Shown here piece after piece: positions 44,468 through 54,670 of a stretch of DNA of 64,000 bases; position 1 is the first letter of the stretch, and each line of letters begins with the position of its first letter. A model generated the notes under the pieces. It saw only the letters and a list, made by a program, of their open reading frames with translations. It made no database searches and was not told the origin of the DNA. Location of the stretch: contig OX465283.1 of NCBI GenBank assembly GCA_949987705.1, positions 94,475,813-94,539,812 on the forward strand. Direction: 5' to 3'. The DNA comes from Thereva unica (taxonomy: Eukaryota; Arthropoda; Insecta; Diptera; Therevidae). The translations under genes and the position numbers were made by a program.

Positions 44468-44602
44468 GCCGGCTGCATGCACGAAAAATGATGACTCATT
44501 GTCCCGTTATGTCCCGTTATCCCGTAATAATTTTAAAAATTTGATCGTAGTAATCTTAAAAATTTGGTTAAAATTGTCAATATTTAATTAAATTAAATTT
44601 GT

Positions 44603-44995
44603 CAAATTGTCAACAATAGGCAAAGCAAGCCAAACACTCTGTCTCCTAACTGGGTGCCGTTGTATAAGAAAATAGTGAACATTACACTGACGAAAACTGT
44701 GAAATGCAAACGAAAACAGTTTCCTTGCGTTCCTGCTTGTGCTATTACCATTCACAAGTCGCAAGGTGGGACGTTTACTGTTGTTTATAAATACTCCTCG
44801 GAGCAACCACAACAGTTGGTGTACGTGGCGCTGAGTCGGGTAACGAATATAGACGGCTTGCACATCATCACGGAAAAAGATGCGCCTTTTATCTTCAAAC
44901 ACAGACGGGATGGGAACGACTCACAGACTCCGCGAGATGTCCGTAACGAACACATTCGACTCCGTGGACACTTCGAAAGCAGTGAAATTTTGTGA
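44603..44995 (+). pseudogene. Helentron helicase C-terminal domain
   Basis: Readable from about 44603 in the phase of the GTG at 44654: NWVPLYKKI, then CVPACAITIHKSQGGTF (helicase motif V) and LVYVALSRVTNIDGLHI (motif VI with its Arg finger), as in PIF1-like helicases of Helitrons. It would unwind DNA during rolling-circle-type transposition. The Rep nuclease and the first helicase motifs (Walker A/B) are missing. The frame ends at 44993-44995. Confidence 0.88.
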
Positions 44996-45743
44996 TGACG
45001 GTAACAATGCTGGGCAAACTGTAGTGACAAACCTTAATGTTCAGAGTTTGTCTGCGCACTTCGCCGATATTGAAACGGATCCCGTGATACCAAGATCGGA
45101 TTATTTGGTATTGACTGAAACGTGGATGCGTGACAATTTTGATCCAGTTCCAATCAATAATTATGAATGTATAACCAGGCAGAATAATTAATCGGATTTT
45201 GATACAAACGCAGCTGGTGGAGTGGCAAACTATCGAAAATTAACATCAACATCCATGGCCAAAGTTCTCCACGTTGAATTGTCGGACACAACTCGTCTCA
45301 TCAGAAACACAGGCGAGGTCTGCTTGGCTGAAATTACATGCTTCACTGCTGATACAACGTTTAAAATTGTACTTGGCGCAGTGAATATTCATCCTGGAGC
45401 AAGTGTCTCAAACATTAGTGTATTGCTGCACCAAGCACTCTTTCCGTACGTGCATAACAGGCAGTATGTGCATCCGATCATGCAAGCTGATACCAATGTA
45501 CCAATTCTTCTTTGTGGCGACTTCAACACAAACGTGAAAAATGATGATACATTCCTCAAATTCATGAAGGATATGTACAATCTCGAATGCACATCAGATG
45601 TTACTAAGTCAACAACGCTGAGAGGAACAACCCTCGATTTGACTTTTTCAAGGCACATTACACTTGAAACACTCCCATTCATTTCATACTTTTCCTATCA
45701 TCGACCTATCCTTAACAGAATAACACAGATTGCAAGAAGTTAA
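44990..45743 (+). pseudogene. Helentron APE-type endonuclease domain
   Basis: In the phase +1 to the helicase: VVTNLNVQSLSAHFADIE, YLVLTETWM (the usual ETW with catalytic Glu), a stop at 45189-45191, then IVLGAVNIHPG, ILLCGDFNTNV (catalytic Asp/Asn), GTTLDLTFSR and SYHRPI (in place of the common SDH). One in-frame stop and one frameshift show it is decayed. An endonuclease fused C-terminal to the helicase is characteristic of Helentrons. Confidence 0.85.
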
Positions 45744-46045
45744 ATATCAGACATGTATAAAAGCTGTAAATGAATTTGTTACTACACATTGTTACTTGTA
45801 AATAATCTGTTCATTAAAGTAATAAACATATTTGAATTCATTAGTGCAAATAAAAGCTAATTTATCAATCAAAATGAATATTTCATTTCACTCCTTTTTG
45901 TATCCATACAAAATAATGATAATTTAATATAAATGATTCAATTTTATTCATAAAAGTATGCAATCATTTCATCAATGTTTTCTCATGACGTTGTCACGTT
46001 AAACTATCGTCCGTAAACCCTCTTTACAGGCAACACATTTTTTTA

Positions 46046-47575
46046 CCTCTCTCAATTACCCTTGCTGATATCGTGAAACATATTGATGAACTCCCTTTCG
46101 CCTTCACTTCGGGCCCTGACGGTATTCCACCTGCTGTCCTGAAGTCCTGTGCGGAGGTTCTCCAGTCTCCACTGAAAACCCTGTTTCAGAAATCCCTGGA
46201 TAAAGGGTGCTTCCCTACGCTTTGGAAGAATTCGTTTATAATTCCTATTCACAAAAGTGGTAGCAAAAACGAAATATCGAATTATAGACCAATTGCGAAG
46301 TTGTCTGTTATACCGAAGCTTTTCGAATCAATTATCTATTCTGCGATCGCTCCGATCTGCAAGAGGCTTGTCTCAACGAATCAACATGGTTTTCTTGCAG
46401 GTCGTTCCACTACCAGCAATCTTCTTGAGTTCACTTCTCATGCTGTCGAGGGCTTCGTTTCTGGTTGTCAAACTGATTGCGTTTACACTGATTTTAGCAA
46501 GGCATTTGACAAGCTCTCCCATTCTATTATAATTCTCAAATTAAGAAGGCTTGGCTTTCCGCAAGCACTTCTGGTGTGGTTCCAGTCTTACTTAGCTGAC
46601 CGGACCTACCAAGTTCTTTTTCGAGGATCCAAATCAGTACCCATTGAAGCATCATCCGGTGTCCCTCAAGGAAGTCATCTTGGCCCTCTTCTCTTCATTT
46701 TATCAATTGATGACATTGTTTCCTTGTTAAGACACTGTAGAATATTGATTTACGCTGATGACATCAAGTTATACCGTCACATTAAGAGTATTGAGGATTG
46801 CAAACTTTTGCAAGCTGATCTTGACACCTTTTACTCTTGGTGTACTTATAACAACCTGGTTCTTAATATTAGTAAATGTGAAGTCATGACTTTTAGTAGG
46901 AAACGTGATCCTATAATTTTTAACTACACCTTTCTTAATGAAGGTGTCCCTCGTGTAAACTTTGTTAAAGATCTCGTGATTAGATTTGATAGTAAGCTGG
47001 ATTTTTCCACTCACATCAACTATATCTCTTCTAGAGGTAGTTTAGTCCTGGGTTTTATAAAAAGGTGGTCCAAAGAATTTAACAACCCCTTGATTACTAA
47101 ACACCTTTATATTTCTCTTGTCAGACCATTACTCGAATATGCGTCCCAGGTTTGGTCTCCTCACTACTCTGTGCATGTTAGAACTATTGAATCGGTCCAA
47201 CGAAGGTTCGTTCGATTCGCACTGAATCATCTTCCTTGGGAAAACCCATTAGTTCTTCCATCTTATGAATCTCGGCTTAAGTTACTTAACTTAAGCTCTC
47301 TACACAAGCGCCGTGAGGTGGCCGATGTTGTTTTTGTTCATCAGCTCCTTAATGGAAAGGTTGACTCAGGTTTTCTAGATCACCGTGTATCGTTTAGAGT
47401 GAGTCGTTACAATCTAAGAGGACCACCTCTCTTACAAATCAACTCTTCTAATACGAATTACGGCAGATTCGAACCTGTCAATCGCATGTTCATTAACGTG
47501 AACAACAATATTCACGTGTTTGACGTGAGTATTGGTAAAGATGCCCTTAAAAGGAGTCTTTTCAATCTGACGTGA
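46046..47575 (+). CDS. LINE ORF2 part 2: reverse transcriptase and C-terminus
   Basis: About 500 residues without a stop. RT motifs appear in order: SGPDGIPPAVLKSC, NYRPIAKLS, YTDFSKAFDKLSH (catalytic Asp), SGVPQGSHLGPLLF, LIYADDIKLY (YADD at 46751-46762), then LGFIKRWSKEF, LVRPLLEYASQVWSP and the C-terminal NLRGPP/FINVNNN block. Except for the Helentron insertion and the truncated 5' end this is an undamaged RT. The usual ORF2 length in this group is about 900-1000 residues. Confidence 0.92.
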   Translation, partial: PLSITLADIVKHIDELPFAFTSGPDGIPPAVLKSCAEVLQSPLKTLFQKSLDKGCFPTLWKNSFIIPIHKSGSKNEISNYRPIAKLSVIPKLFESIIYSAIAPICKRLVSTNQHGFLAGRSTTSNLLEFTSHAVEGFVSGCQTDCVYTDFSKAFDKLSHSIIILKLRRLGFPQALLVWFQSYLADRTYQVLFRGSKSVPIEASSGVPQGSHLGPLLFILSIDDIVSLLRHCRILIYADDIKLYRHIKSIEDCKLLQADLDTFYSWCTYNNLVLNISKCEVMTFSRKRDPIIFNYTFLNEGVPRVNFVKDLVIRFDSKLDFSTHINYISSRGSLVLGFIKRWSKEFNNPLITKHLYISLVRPLLEYASQVWSPHYSVHVRTIESVQRRFVRFALNHLPWENPLVLPSYESRLKLLNLSSLHKRREVADVVFVHQLLNGKVDSGFLDHRVSFRVSRYNLRGPPLLQINSSNTNYGRFEPVNRMFINVNNNIHVFDVSIGKDALKRSLFNLT

Positions 47576-47882
47576 TTGCGTACATTTTATGTTGTCTGGT
47601 GGGTTACATGTTGGATGCCCTTACTTTTTATTTTAATCTATGTTCAATCTCTACTAATATTTACTAATATTTTATGTTTGCATGTCTCAGCTGAGCCACG
47701 GCAGTGGTAAATATTTCTCAGCCCTGCTGGGAAGTGTGCCTTCTGTGTTAGAAGGGAAACTCTATATATGTATATATATATATGTATATATATATATGTA
47801 TGTATGTGTATGCATATATAAATTTTCATGCTTAGCTGAAAAGTGCGCCTTCTGTGCTAGAAGGGTTAACTCTTGCTGTATT
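47576..47882 (+). repeat. LINE 3' UTR with duplicated stem-loop and microsatellite
   Basis: CCTTCTGTGTTAGAAGG (47739) and CCTTCTGTGCTAGAAGG (about 47849) are two copies of a 6-bp stem with a 5-nt loop. They lie within a duplicated stretch and are separated by a TATG/TA microsatellite (47763-47820). Probably part of the RT recognition structure or a terminal repeat. Confidence 0.75.
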
Positions 47883-48316
47883 ATTTTAACCTGTCTACCA
47901 TAAATATAGTAATGAAACTTCTTACAGGCGAATACTATAGCAAGCATTTCCTTCTCTATTTGTGCGTACCTTGTTTCTACTTCCGATAAGCTTCTAGACG
48001 CAAAACAAATTGGTTTGCCTTCTTGCATTAATACACTACCTAGACCTGATTTGGATGCATCGGTTTGTATTGTTATTTCCTTGCTTTCATTGAATATAGT
48101 AAGTATCGGGAGATTTCTTATTACATCTTTTATTTGTTGTAAGCATTTCTCATGTTCATTTTCCCAAGTAAAAACTATATTTTTTTTTAACAATTCTCGC
48201 ATTGGTGCTGTTGCACTTGCCAAGTTTGGAATAAAATCTCTCAAATAATTTATCATCCCTAATATTTTTCCATTATCTTGCGGATCTAAACACATAGATC
48301 TTGCGGATCTAAACAC
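47883..48316 (-). pseudogene. Mag-like RT thumb and RNase H start
   Basis: DNGKILGMINYLRDFIPNLA (RT connection), then TIQTDASKSGLGSVLMQEG (RNase H with catalytic Asp) and ARYAQIEKEMLAIVFACKKFHYYIYGR-like sequence, ending at the LINE junction at about 47883. Codons past that point translate LINE 3' UTR and a TA-rich microsatellite. Confidence 0.87.
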
Positions 48317-48882
48317 AATCTCAAACTTTTATTCTTTTTTTCAATTACTACTAAATTTGAGACCCATTCTACTTCTTCATTCGCCACTTCTTGAATTATA
48401 TCTCTCTCACACAAATTTTTCAATTCCCTCTTTACGTCCTCAACCAATTTCAGCGGTATGCGTCTAGCAGCTTTTACCACTGGTGCTATATTTTCATTTA
48501 ATTTGATTTCTACATCCTCTGCGAAACAACCTAAACCTTCAAAAACATCTGAAAATTGATTTATTACCTCACTATTATTTTGTTGTATGCTATTTATTCT
48601 TTGTATTAGCTTAAAATTTTCGCATGCTGTCAAACCTAAAATTGGCGTTGGATCTTTATCTGATATAGTAAATTCCACTATGGTAGTTATATTCCTTATC
48701 ATACATACTAATTCAACTTTTCCTATAGTATCTATTTCTACTCCTCCATACCCTTCTACATTATGATGACACGACTCTATTCTTGGTTTATTGTTTAATT
48801 TTAAAAAATATTCATACGGTAGCATGTTTAAATCTGACCCAGAATCCAGCTTAAAACTAATAATCATATTTTGTATTCTCAC
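48286..48882 (-). pseudogene. Mag-like protease and RT N-terminus
   Basis: FKLDSGSDLNMLP is the aspartic protease active site. PILGLTACENFKLI and the linker lead to VVKAARRIPL, EVEWVSNLVVIEKKNKSLRLCLDP, the first RT motifs. It then jumps at a 17-bp direct repeat (CTTGCGGATCTAAACAC, 48279 and 48302) straight to the RT connection domain: the RT catalytic core, including the YxDD box, has been lost by deletion between the repeats. Confidence 0.88.
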
Positions 48883-48988
48883 TTCCTCAAACCACGCTTT
48901 TGTATTTTGAGGTTTTGTTTTATTATTTATATTATCAATATAAAACGTTTTATCGTTACACCTAATTTCTTTAATTTGTTTTTTCTTA

Positions 48989-49437
48989 TTACATGCAATT
49001 GCAATTTCCGCATTGTTTACCGTAAGCAGGACATTTTTTTGGCATATGTTCTTGTCTACACACCTGGCATTTAATCTTATTTGTATTCTTCACATTACGT
49101 CCTTCATTTGACCTAAAATTATTAAAATTGTTAGTAAATTTATTATTTTTATCGCTATATAATCTATTAGTGTTATTAGTAATTCTATTATATTTGTTAC
49201 TTAAATTGCGATTGTATTTTCCATCCTGTGTTTTATAATTTTCACCAGCAGCTTCTCTTGTAATAGCATCCACGTATCTCCCTGAAGTTGACCTCTGCAT
49301 GTCTGTGCACTGGTTTGTCGTTGCTTCCGTTGCTCTTGCCAATGTAATTGCTTCTCCACATCAAGGTCTATTGTTTCCAGAAATTTCTTCTGCAAGTTTT
49401 TGTCGTAGATTCCAAATACTATTCTATCCCTCAACAT
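48989..49437 (-). pseudogene. Mag-like gag C-terminal part with zinc knuckle
   Basis: LRDRIVFGIYDKNLQKKFL in one phase (49201-49437), then after a frameshift an Asn/Lys-rich linker and the knuckle CQVCRQEHMPKKCPAYGKQC (49030-48990), the nucleic-acid-binding CCHC motif of gag. Confidence 0.85.
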
Positions 49438-49575
49438 TCGATTTTCTAGAGCTTCAAAGCCGCAGTCTCTTATTAACTTCTTAATATCAACTAAGAAATG
49501 ATCAAATGGTTCGCCATTTGCTTGATTACGACTTTGGAAAAGGAATGTTGCATATACTTCATTCTTTTTTGGGAA

Positions 49576-49932
49576 TCAAAAAGTTTCAAATGATTTTATA
49601 ACTTCTTCATATTGTTGCTTTTGTGTCTCCGTTAGATTAAACGAATTGTAAGTTTCCAGAGCAGCTGGCCCGATAGCATTTAAAAATGTAGCTATCTTTA
49701 CTTCCTCTGATTTTTTCTTTAATTCACTTGCGACTGCAAAAATATCGAAACTCTGCTTGAATTTTCTCCAGTTTTCTGCAATGTTTCCATCTAATTTTAA
49801 TTCTTCTGGTTTCCTTAAATAATCCATATTTCTTTCTACTACTATTATTGTCCTTTGTTTTGGAGGTCGACCCGGACCACGTTTTTGAAATAATGCACTG
49901 CTTTTGTTTAATTCTTTTTTTGCTCTAGTCAT
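49576..49932 (-). pseudogene. Mag-like gag N-terminal part
   Basis: 119 residues from the first Met after the 5' leader: a basic N-terminus (GPGRPPKQR), then EELKLDGNIAENWRKFKQSF and KIATFLNAIGPAALETYNSF, the capsid blocks of Mag-like gag proteins. A stop at 49576 separates it from the downstream capsid part, which continues in another phase. Confidence 0.85.
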
Positions 49933-50108
49933 TTACGGTTTTGCCTTTCACTCACTCCATAATAATTATACAATATGCAATTCAATAACCATAATTTTTC
50001 ACTTGCGTATTTATACTATTATTTTATTTTTCAATTTTAAATTTTTTCCGTGTCCCGTTTATTTTTTTGTTTCATCCCGTTTATTTTTTTATCCTGTCCG
50101 CAGCGCCA

Positions 50109-50222
50109 TGTGTTATTCATACTTCATTTATTTATTAGTTTTAAACATCTTTGCTGACAGCTAGATTCTGACTGACAGCTAATCTAGACTTAGACTACGC
50201 TCTACATTTACACACTACTACA
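50109..50222 (-). repeat. 5' LTR, 114 bp
   Basis: Partner of 42391-42504, with one visible difference (CTACATTT versus CTACGTTT on the plus strand). The primer-binding site directly adjoins at 50093-50108. Confidence 0.95.
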
Positions 50223-50577
50223 CCCACCAACATAACTTTCCTTCTCTCTTCTTCCCTCTTTACATTCCTGATTCCTCCTGTCATAGTCTTCACTAGGCCT
50301 TCCCCGCTCCACCAAGCGCATGCCATCGGTGGGTTGATGAGATTAAACTCGTTTCAGGAGGCATAACACTCCAGCGAGTTGTTCTCGATGTCCCGATGTC
50401 AGAGTCGCGAAATGGTTGCGAGTAGGTGGAATAAAAATATATCGCGACTAGGTTATTTATGACAGTTCCTTCCGCCTCTTCTCTCTCTCTATCTTCCGTT
50501 TAGAGCTGCTGTTCGACAATGTATACGAAAATATAGATTGTCGACAGTACAAAGGGGCTTTCCCTAAGCCTCTAGTG

Positions 50578-52072
50578 CAGTGATTCTCAACCTTTTTTTT
50601 GTTGCGGCGCAGCTTTAACAATTTGAAAGTTTGGCGGCACACTAACAATACAATAAATTTAAAAGAATTTTACTTATAGACCTAGGCTAGTGACAGATTT
50701 AGATGCCCCATTTTGTCATGCTAGGTTCGAAGAGGGTTGAAAGGTGGATTGATGTTGAGTTGGAAAAAGTTAAATTAAGGTGCCGCTCCTGGCACTTTCA
50801 CGCTATTTTCACGCTAATATCTTTATAGGAATTGTAACGATGAACGTGTTCACACTTTTGATCGGCTTGTGTTAGAAAATCAGTTGAATTCTGGATTTAT
50901 TATGACGCCCTTGTTTCCATCCCTTAGCCATCAATTACGCTCACGCCTTCACTTTTTGGGCAGCCAGTCTTCATGCCAAAACATGTGGTAAACTTCTCTA
51001 GCGCGCTAGCAAATGAGTGATATTCCGAAAGAGTTTCCTCAAAAATACCACTCAAAAAACGATACTGAAGTGAGGTATGCATTATTAGTTTTTTTATAAT
51101 GGCCCAAGTAGGGAAACCTTATTTCAAATTAAGAGGGCGATATCTGCCTTACATATTCAGAAAACGTTTTGAAAACCTTCAAAAAAAACCCGGCTGAACA
51201 AGCAAATTGGCGAACTGAACTTCTAACCTCAGTTCAATTCGCATATACTTCAAACTAATGCAAATATAAATAAACCTCAGTTCGCACAACGGGTCCCGAA
51301 CTGAAGTTAAATGTAAAAGCTCGCTCAAAAGATAGTAATCAACTAGAATAGTGGAAAGCCATTCCAGTGGGCTTTAGCATTTCTGAGTTCTGGCGAAAAT
51401 GCAACAATTTGCACCAACTGAACATAAACTGGACTTTAGCCGGTGAAGCCACTTACGTGGATTAAACTGAACTTTATTGAACTGAGGTCGGTGAAGCCGG
51501 GCTATTAAGCTTTAGTTTAACTCGTACAAGGCTTTGGTTTTTGTTTATGTATTGCTTCATGTTTCAGGCAATTATGTTGGTGACCGTGAAGGGTTACTCA
51601 ATATTCAATCGGTTCTGGTTCGATTACAGGAGCATTGGACATAATTAGTACTCAGTTGGGAGACCGTATTGGTAAAGCGATACTTGCGTTTAAAAATAAA
51701 AAGTTTTCGACACAGGCGCAGTTATTATTCACATATCCACGCCGAACCTCTCAAACTTTCAAGAATTCCTCTGCAGTTGGAACAAACAAGTTGATCCCCT
51801 TTTTTGTGTAGTAAATCTAAGAAAAATTTTCGCCGGTATAGCGGTATGTTAGATTCGGCTCAGCAGAATAATTGAGTCGGCATAACAATAATGCCGAGGA
51901 CACGCTGTAATGATAGCGGCAACAATATTTTTCCCGTCACCCGTCCCGTCTTTTTCCAATAATTTATACATATAAAATAATTTGTGTTGTTTGCATTTCT
52001 AAAATTTGGTGGCACGCTTCAGGAATTTGGCGGCACACAAAAGTGCCGCGGCACATTGGTTGAGAATCACCG
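50578..52072. mobile_element. 1.5-kb non-autonomous hAT element
   Basis: TIRs CAGTGATTCTCAACC (50578) and GGTTGAGAATCACCG (ending 52072), hAT-like. Sub-terminal TTTGGCGGCACAC occurs at both ends. The target duplication is CTCTAGTG/CTCTAGCG (50570-50577, 52073-52080), 7 of 8 matching, inside the SINE tail. No open frame over 60 codons exists inside, so it is non-autonomous. Confidence 0.92.
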
Positions 52073-52116
52073 CTCTAGCGACTAGACACTAGAGTCTAGT
52101 CTGTCACAAAAAAAAA

Positions 52117-52883
52117 CCCAACTGTCATCGGCTGCAATCGACTCGGCTCGACCTATGTAGCTAAATCGAATAAATTTTTGAAGTAAAACTTCTTTAGGGA
52201 CGTTTGCTTAAAAAAATTTACATGAGAGTGAATCAATTTCATTCGGGTAACGCTCTCACACATGAAAAATCGTCAGAACTTTCGTATAACGATGGGAAAG
52301 GGTACGAGAGACGAAGAAACTCGGGGCTGTGTATGCAACAGCTAAAATACACTCTGCCTTACTGCATAAATTTTCTGGCATGTTAGCTACGTTGTCGCCC
52401 GGACTTTGCTTTATCTCATTATAGGAATACAAATTCACCATTCTGTAGAGGTGAATTATTTCAGATTTTTCTTGTGGTTTGGTCACTGGCCGGGCTTATG
52501 CCGCGGCCACTTTGGAGTTGACTGACATGTTGGAAGCGGCATATGCGAGAAGAATTTTCGGCGGTGGTTTGGGTGCTTAGAATACCAAAAGGGAGTGGTG
52601 AATTAAATGTGTGAGGTGCTGTTGTTTAAAATTGGCACCCACTTCCCCTTTGGTGAGATGTACTGGACCTTTCCCCTTTTTAAATTACAATTTTTTTAAC
52701 TTGAACAAATCGACGAATCGTTTATGTCAAAACATTACACTGTTTTGAAAATCGTTCCTGATATGTTTTTTGGGTCGCTGATTACGAAAATCAGGGTCCC
52801 ACAGTCTTAAAATATGGATGTCACCTTTAAATATGCTTAAAAATTCACCTTTTTAAGTGTTTTCGCGATAATTTTAATTATAA
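52117..52883. other. Unassigned interval
   Basis: Two overlapping short frames (52204-52386 plus, 52256-52486 minus) have no recognised motif. ACCAAAAGGGAGTGG (about 52585) and the complement of ACTTCCCCTTTGGT (52645) form a weak inverted pair. Confidence 0.4.
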
Positions 52884-53393
52884 TCAAAAAAATGTGTTGC
52901 CTGTAAAGAGGGTTTACGGACGATAGTTTAACGTGACAACGTCATGAGAAAACATTGATGAAATGATTGCATACTTTTATGAATAAAATTGAATCATTTA
53001 TATTAAATTATCATTATTTTGTATGGATACAAAAAGGAGCGAAATGAAATATTCATTTTGATTGATAAATTAGCTTTTATTTGCACTAATGAATTCAAAT
53101 ATGTTTATTACTTTAATGAACAGATTATTTACAAGTAACAATGTGTAGTAACAAATTCATTTACAGCTTTTATACATGTCTGATATTTAACTTCTTGCAA
53201 TCTGTGTTATTCTGTTAAGGATAGGTCGATGATAGGAAAAGTATGAAATGAATGGGAGTGTTTCAAGTGTAATGTGCCTTGAAAAAGTCAAATCGAGGGT
53301 TGTTCCTCTCAGCGTTGTTGACTTAGTAACATCTGATGTGCATTCGAGATTGTACATATCCTTCATGAATTTGAGGAATGTATCATCATTTTT
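52884..53393 (-). mobile_element. Helentron 3' end, second copy
   Basis: Reverse-complement match to 45540-46043 from the last endonuclease residues (LTFSRHI region) to the terminus AGGCAACACATTTTTTT. The flanks of the two copies diverge exactly after the T-run, so the true 3' end is defined. A plus-strand frame at 53248-53448 is an antisense shadow of the endonuclease. Confidence 0.93.
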
Positions 53394-54670
53394 AAACTCT
53401 TTTCTCTACTTTCACTTCGGAGCATCAAATCTTGTAACGTTAATTTAACCGCCTTTTACTCAATGCAAATGGATGAAACTTTGCAGGCATACATATTCCC
53501 GATGACAATACACGAATATGACATTTTGTTACATTTTTTGTTGTTGATTTTGTTGTTGAGTAACAAAAAACGATTTTTAATAAAAAATGCTTGGAATTAT
53601 TCGTTCTACTCAATGTAGAGTCTTAAAATTCACTTCCCTTCAATAAAAATTGGTAAAAATTAACAGACATGTGTATTTCCGACGAAAACACACGAAAATG
53701 ACAGTTCCAAAATAAAAATGGCGGCCAAAAAAATATGATGGATTACATTTTTCTTTACAAGCCACTCGTTCGATATGGGTATCAAATGAAAGGTTATAAC
53801 AAGTTGAATACAATTAGCGTCATCCTAAATTAAAAATGGCGGTAGAAAAATGGCGGCATAAAAGTGGCGGCCAACACAAAACAGAGGATCAATTTTTCTT
53901 TACAACGCGCTCGGCATGGGTATCAAATGGAAGGGAGTGACAATTAGAATACTGTTGTCTGTGTCCCGTCATTTCAATTCAAAATGGCGGCCAACACAAA
54001 ATTGCGGTTTACCCTTTTATTTACTTCGCTCTCGGTATGGATATCAAATGAAAGTGTATTAAAGTGAGTAAGAAAGTAAACTGTATGACGTCGTTTTAAA
54101 TCAAATATGGCGTTCACTAAAAAATGGCGGAAGACATAACATAGCTACCAATAGCAAATAAAAATATGATTTAAAAAGATGCAAAAAAATATGTTTCCAG
54201 TTTTTAGTTTTTATTGCTCCAGCCAGTATACGCGAGCACACAACCTTTCAAAATGTAAAAAAAAACGTAGAGCGCTATTAGATTTTTGAGGGGTCATCAA
54301 ATTGTGCATTTTTGGGCTGCACTTGAGAACTGTTGTAAAGAAACAAATACAAAACATGTAAAAAAGTTTCCTTATTTAACATGATAATCTAATTAAAAGT
54401 TTGGAAATTGTAATGTATTAATTAACGCTATTCGTTACTAAAAAGTAAAAAATAAAAAAAAGAAAAAAAATTTTTAAGAAACTCTTTTCTTTACCTTAAT
54501 ATATTGATCAGTTGTGAACACAAAATTAATATAAATACTAAAAAAATCGACTAAAAGGTAAAAAATAAGAAGATTTTAAACAATATAAACTTTTTAATCA
54601 AAATGGAAAAAATCTCACACATTCCTTAAAGAAAAGCGTGGGGCGCCCATACCAACCTGAACTTAAAAAA
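53394..54670. repeat. Diverged single copies of the megasatellite family
   Basis: The GATATGGGTATCAAATGAAAG word (complement of the satellite word) recurs with CTTTACAA..CGCTCG flanks at about 53773, 53916 and 54040, each followed by AAAATGGCGGC. After about 54150 come TTGCTCCAGCCAGTATA (54213, shared with 31494) and AAAAGCGTGGGGCGC (54640, shared with 31545 and inverted near 62470). No gene. Confidence 0.75.

Larger units (their letters stand above)
44468..46043 (+). mobile_element. Helentron (Helitron with endonuclease), 5' truncated
   Basis: Splits the LINE between NNFR and PLSITLADIVKH, with about 25 bp of LINE sequence missing at the left. It contains a PIF1-type helicase C-terminus (44603-44995) followed in another phase by an APE-like endonuclease (about 45000-45743), the arrangement that defines Helentrons. 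About 300 bp of AT-rich 3' sequence ends CGTCCGTAAACCCTCTTTAC then AGGCAACACATTTTTTT. The same terminus occurs inverted at 52884-53393. The 44468-44545 segment (TGTCCCGTTATGTCCCG) is of unclear origin. Confidence 0.87.
43580..47882 (+). mobile_element. Jockey-type LINE inserted in the LTR element
   Basis: Starts in the endonuclease domain at about 43580 (5' truncated), is interrupted by the Helentron piece (44468-46043), resumes to the ORF2 stop at 47575, and has a 3' UTR of about 300 bp. It ends at about 47882, where minus-strand RNase H coding of the host element resumes. It is the same family as 7384-9110. Confidence 0.9.
42391..50222 (-). mobile_element. Mag-like Ty3/Gypsy retrotransposon with 114-bp LTRs
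   Basis: The two LTRs (42391-42504, 50109-50222) differ at about one base. On the minus strand the 5' LTR ends at 50109, followed by TGGCGCTGCGGACAGG, a primer-binding site starting TGG. The 3' LTR is preceded by AAAAAAAAGGGGAAGA, a polypurine tract. Minus-strand order: gag (49932-48989), protease and RT start (48882-48286), RNase H (48316 to 47883), [LINE insertion], integrase (43580-42758). A 5-bp target duplication (CCCAC) is in the host SINE. The RT core is deleted. Short LTRs and the gag sequence suggest the Mag lineage. Confidence 0.92.
42287..52116 (+). mobile_element. tRNA-derived SINE, copy C, split by two insertions
   Basis: The SINE pieces are 42287-42390 (tRNA-like head with GGGTTCGAGTCCCGG box B), 50223-50577 (body and most of the tail), and 52073-52116 (end and A-run). 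Joining them recovers the order seen in copy B. The first break is the LTR retrotransposon 42391-50222 (duplication CCCAC). The second is the hAT element 50578-52072 (duplication CTCTAGYG). Confidence 0.92.

Noticed and set aside
44588..45682. Minus-strand frames at 44588-44902, 44785-45030 and 45389-45682
   Set aside because: Antisense shadows of the Helentron helicase and endonuclease.
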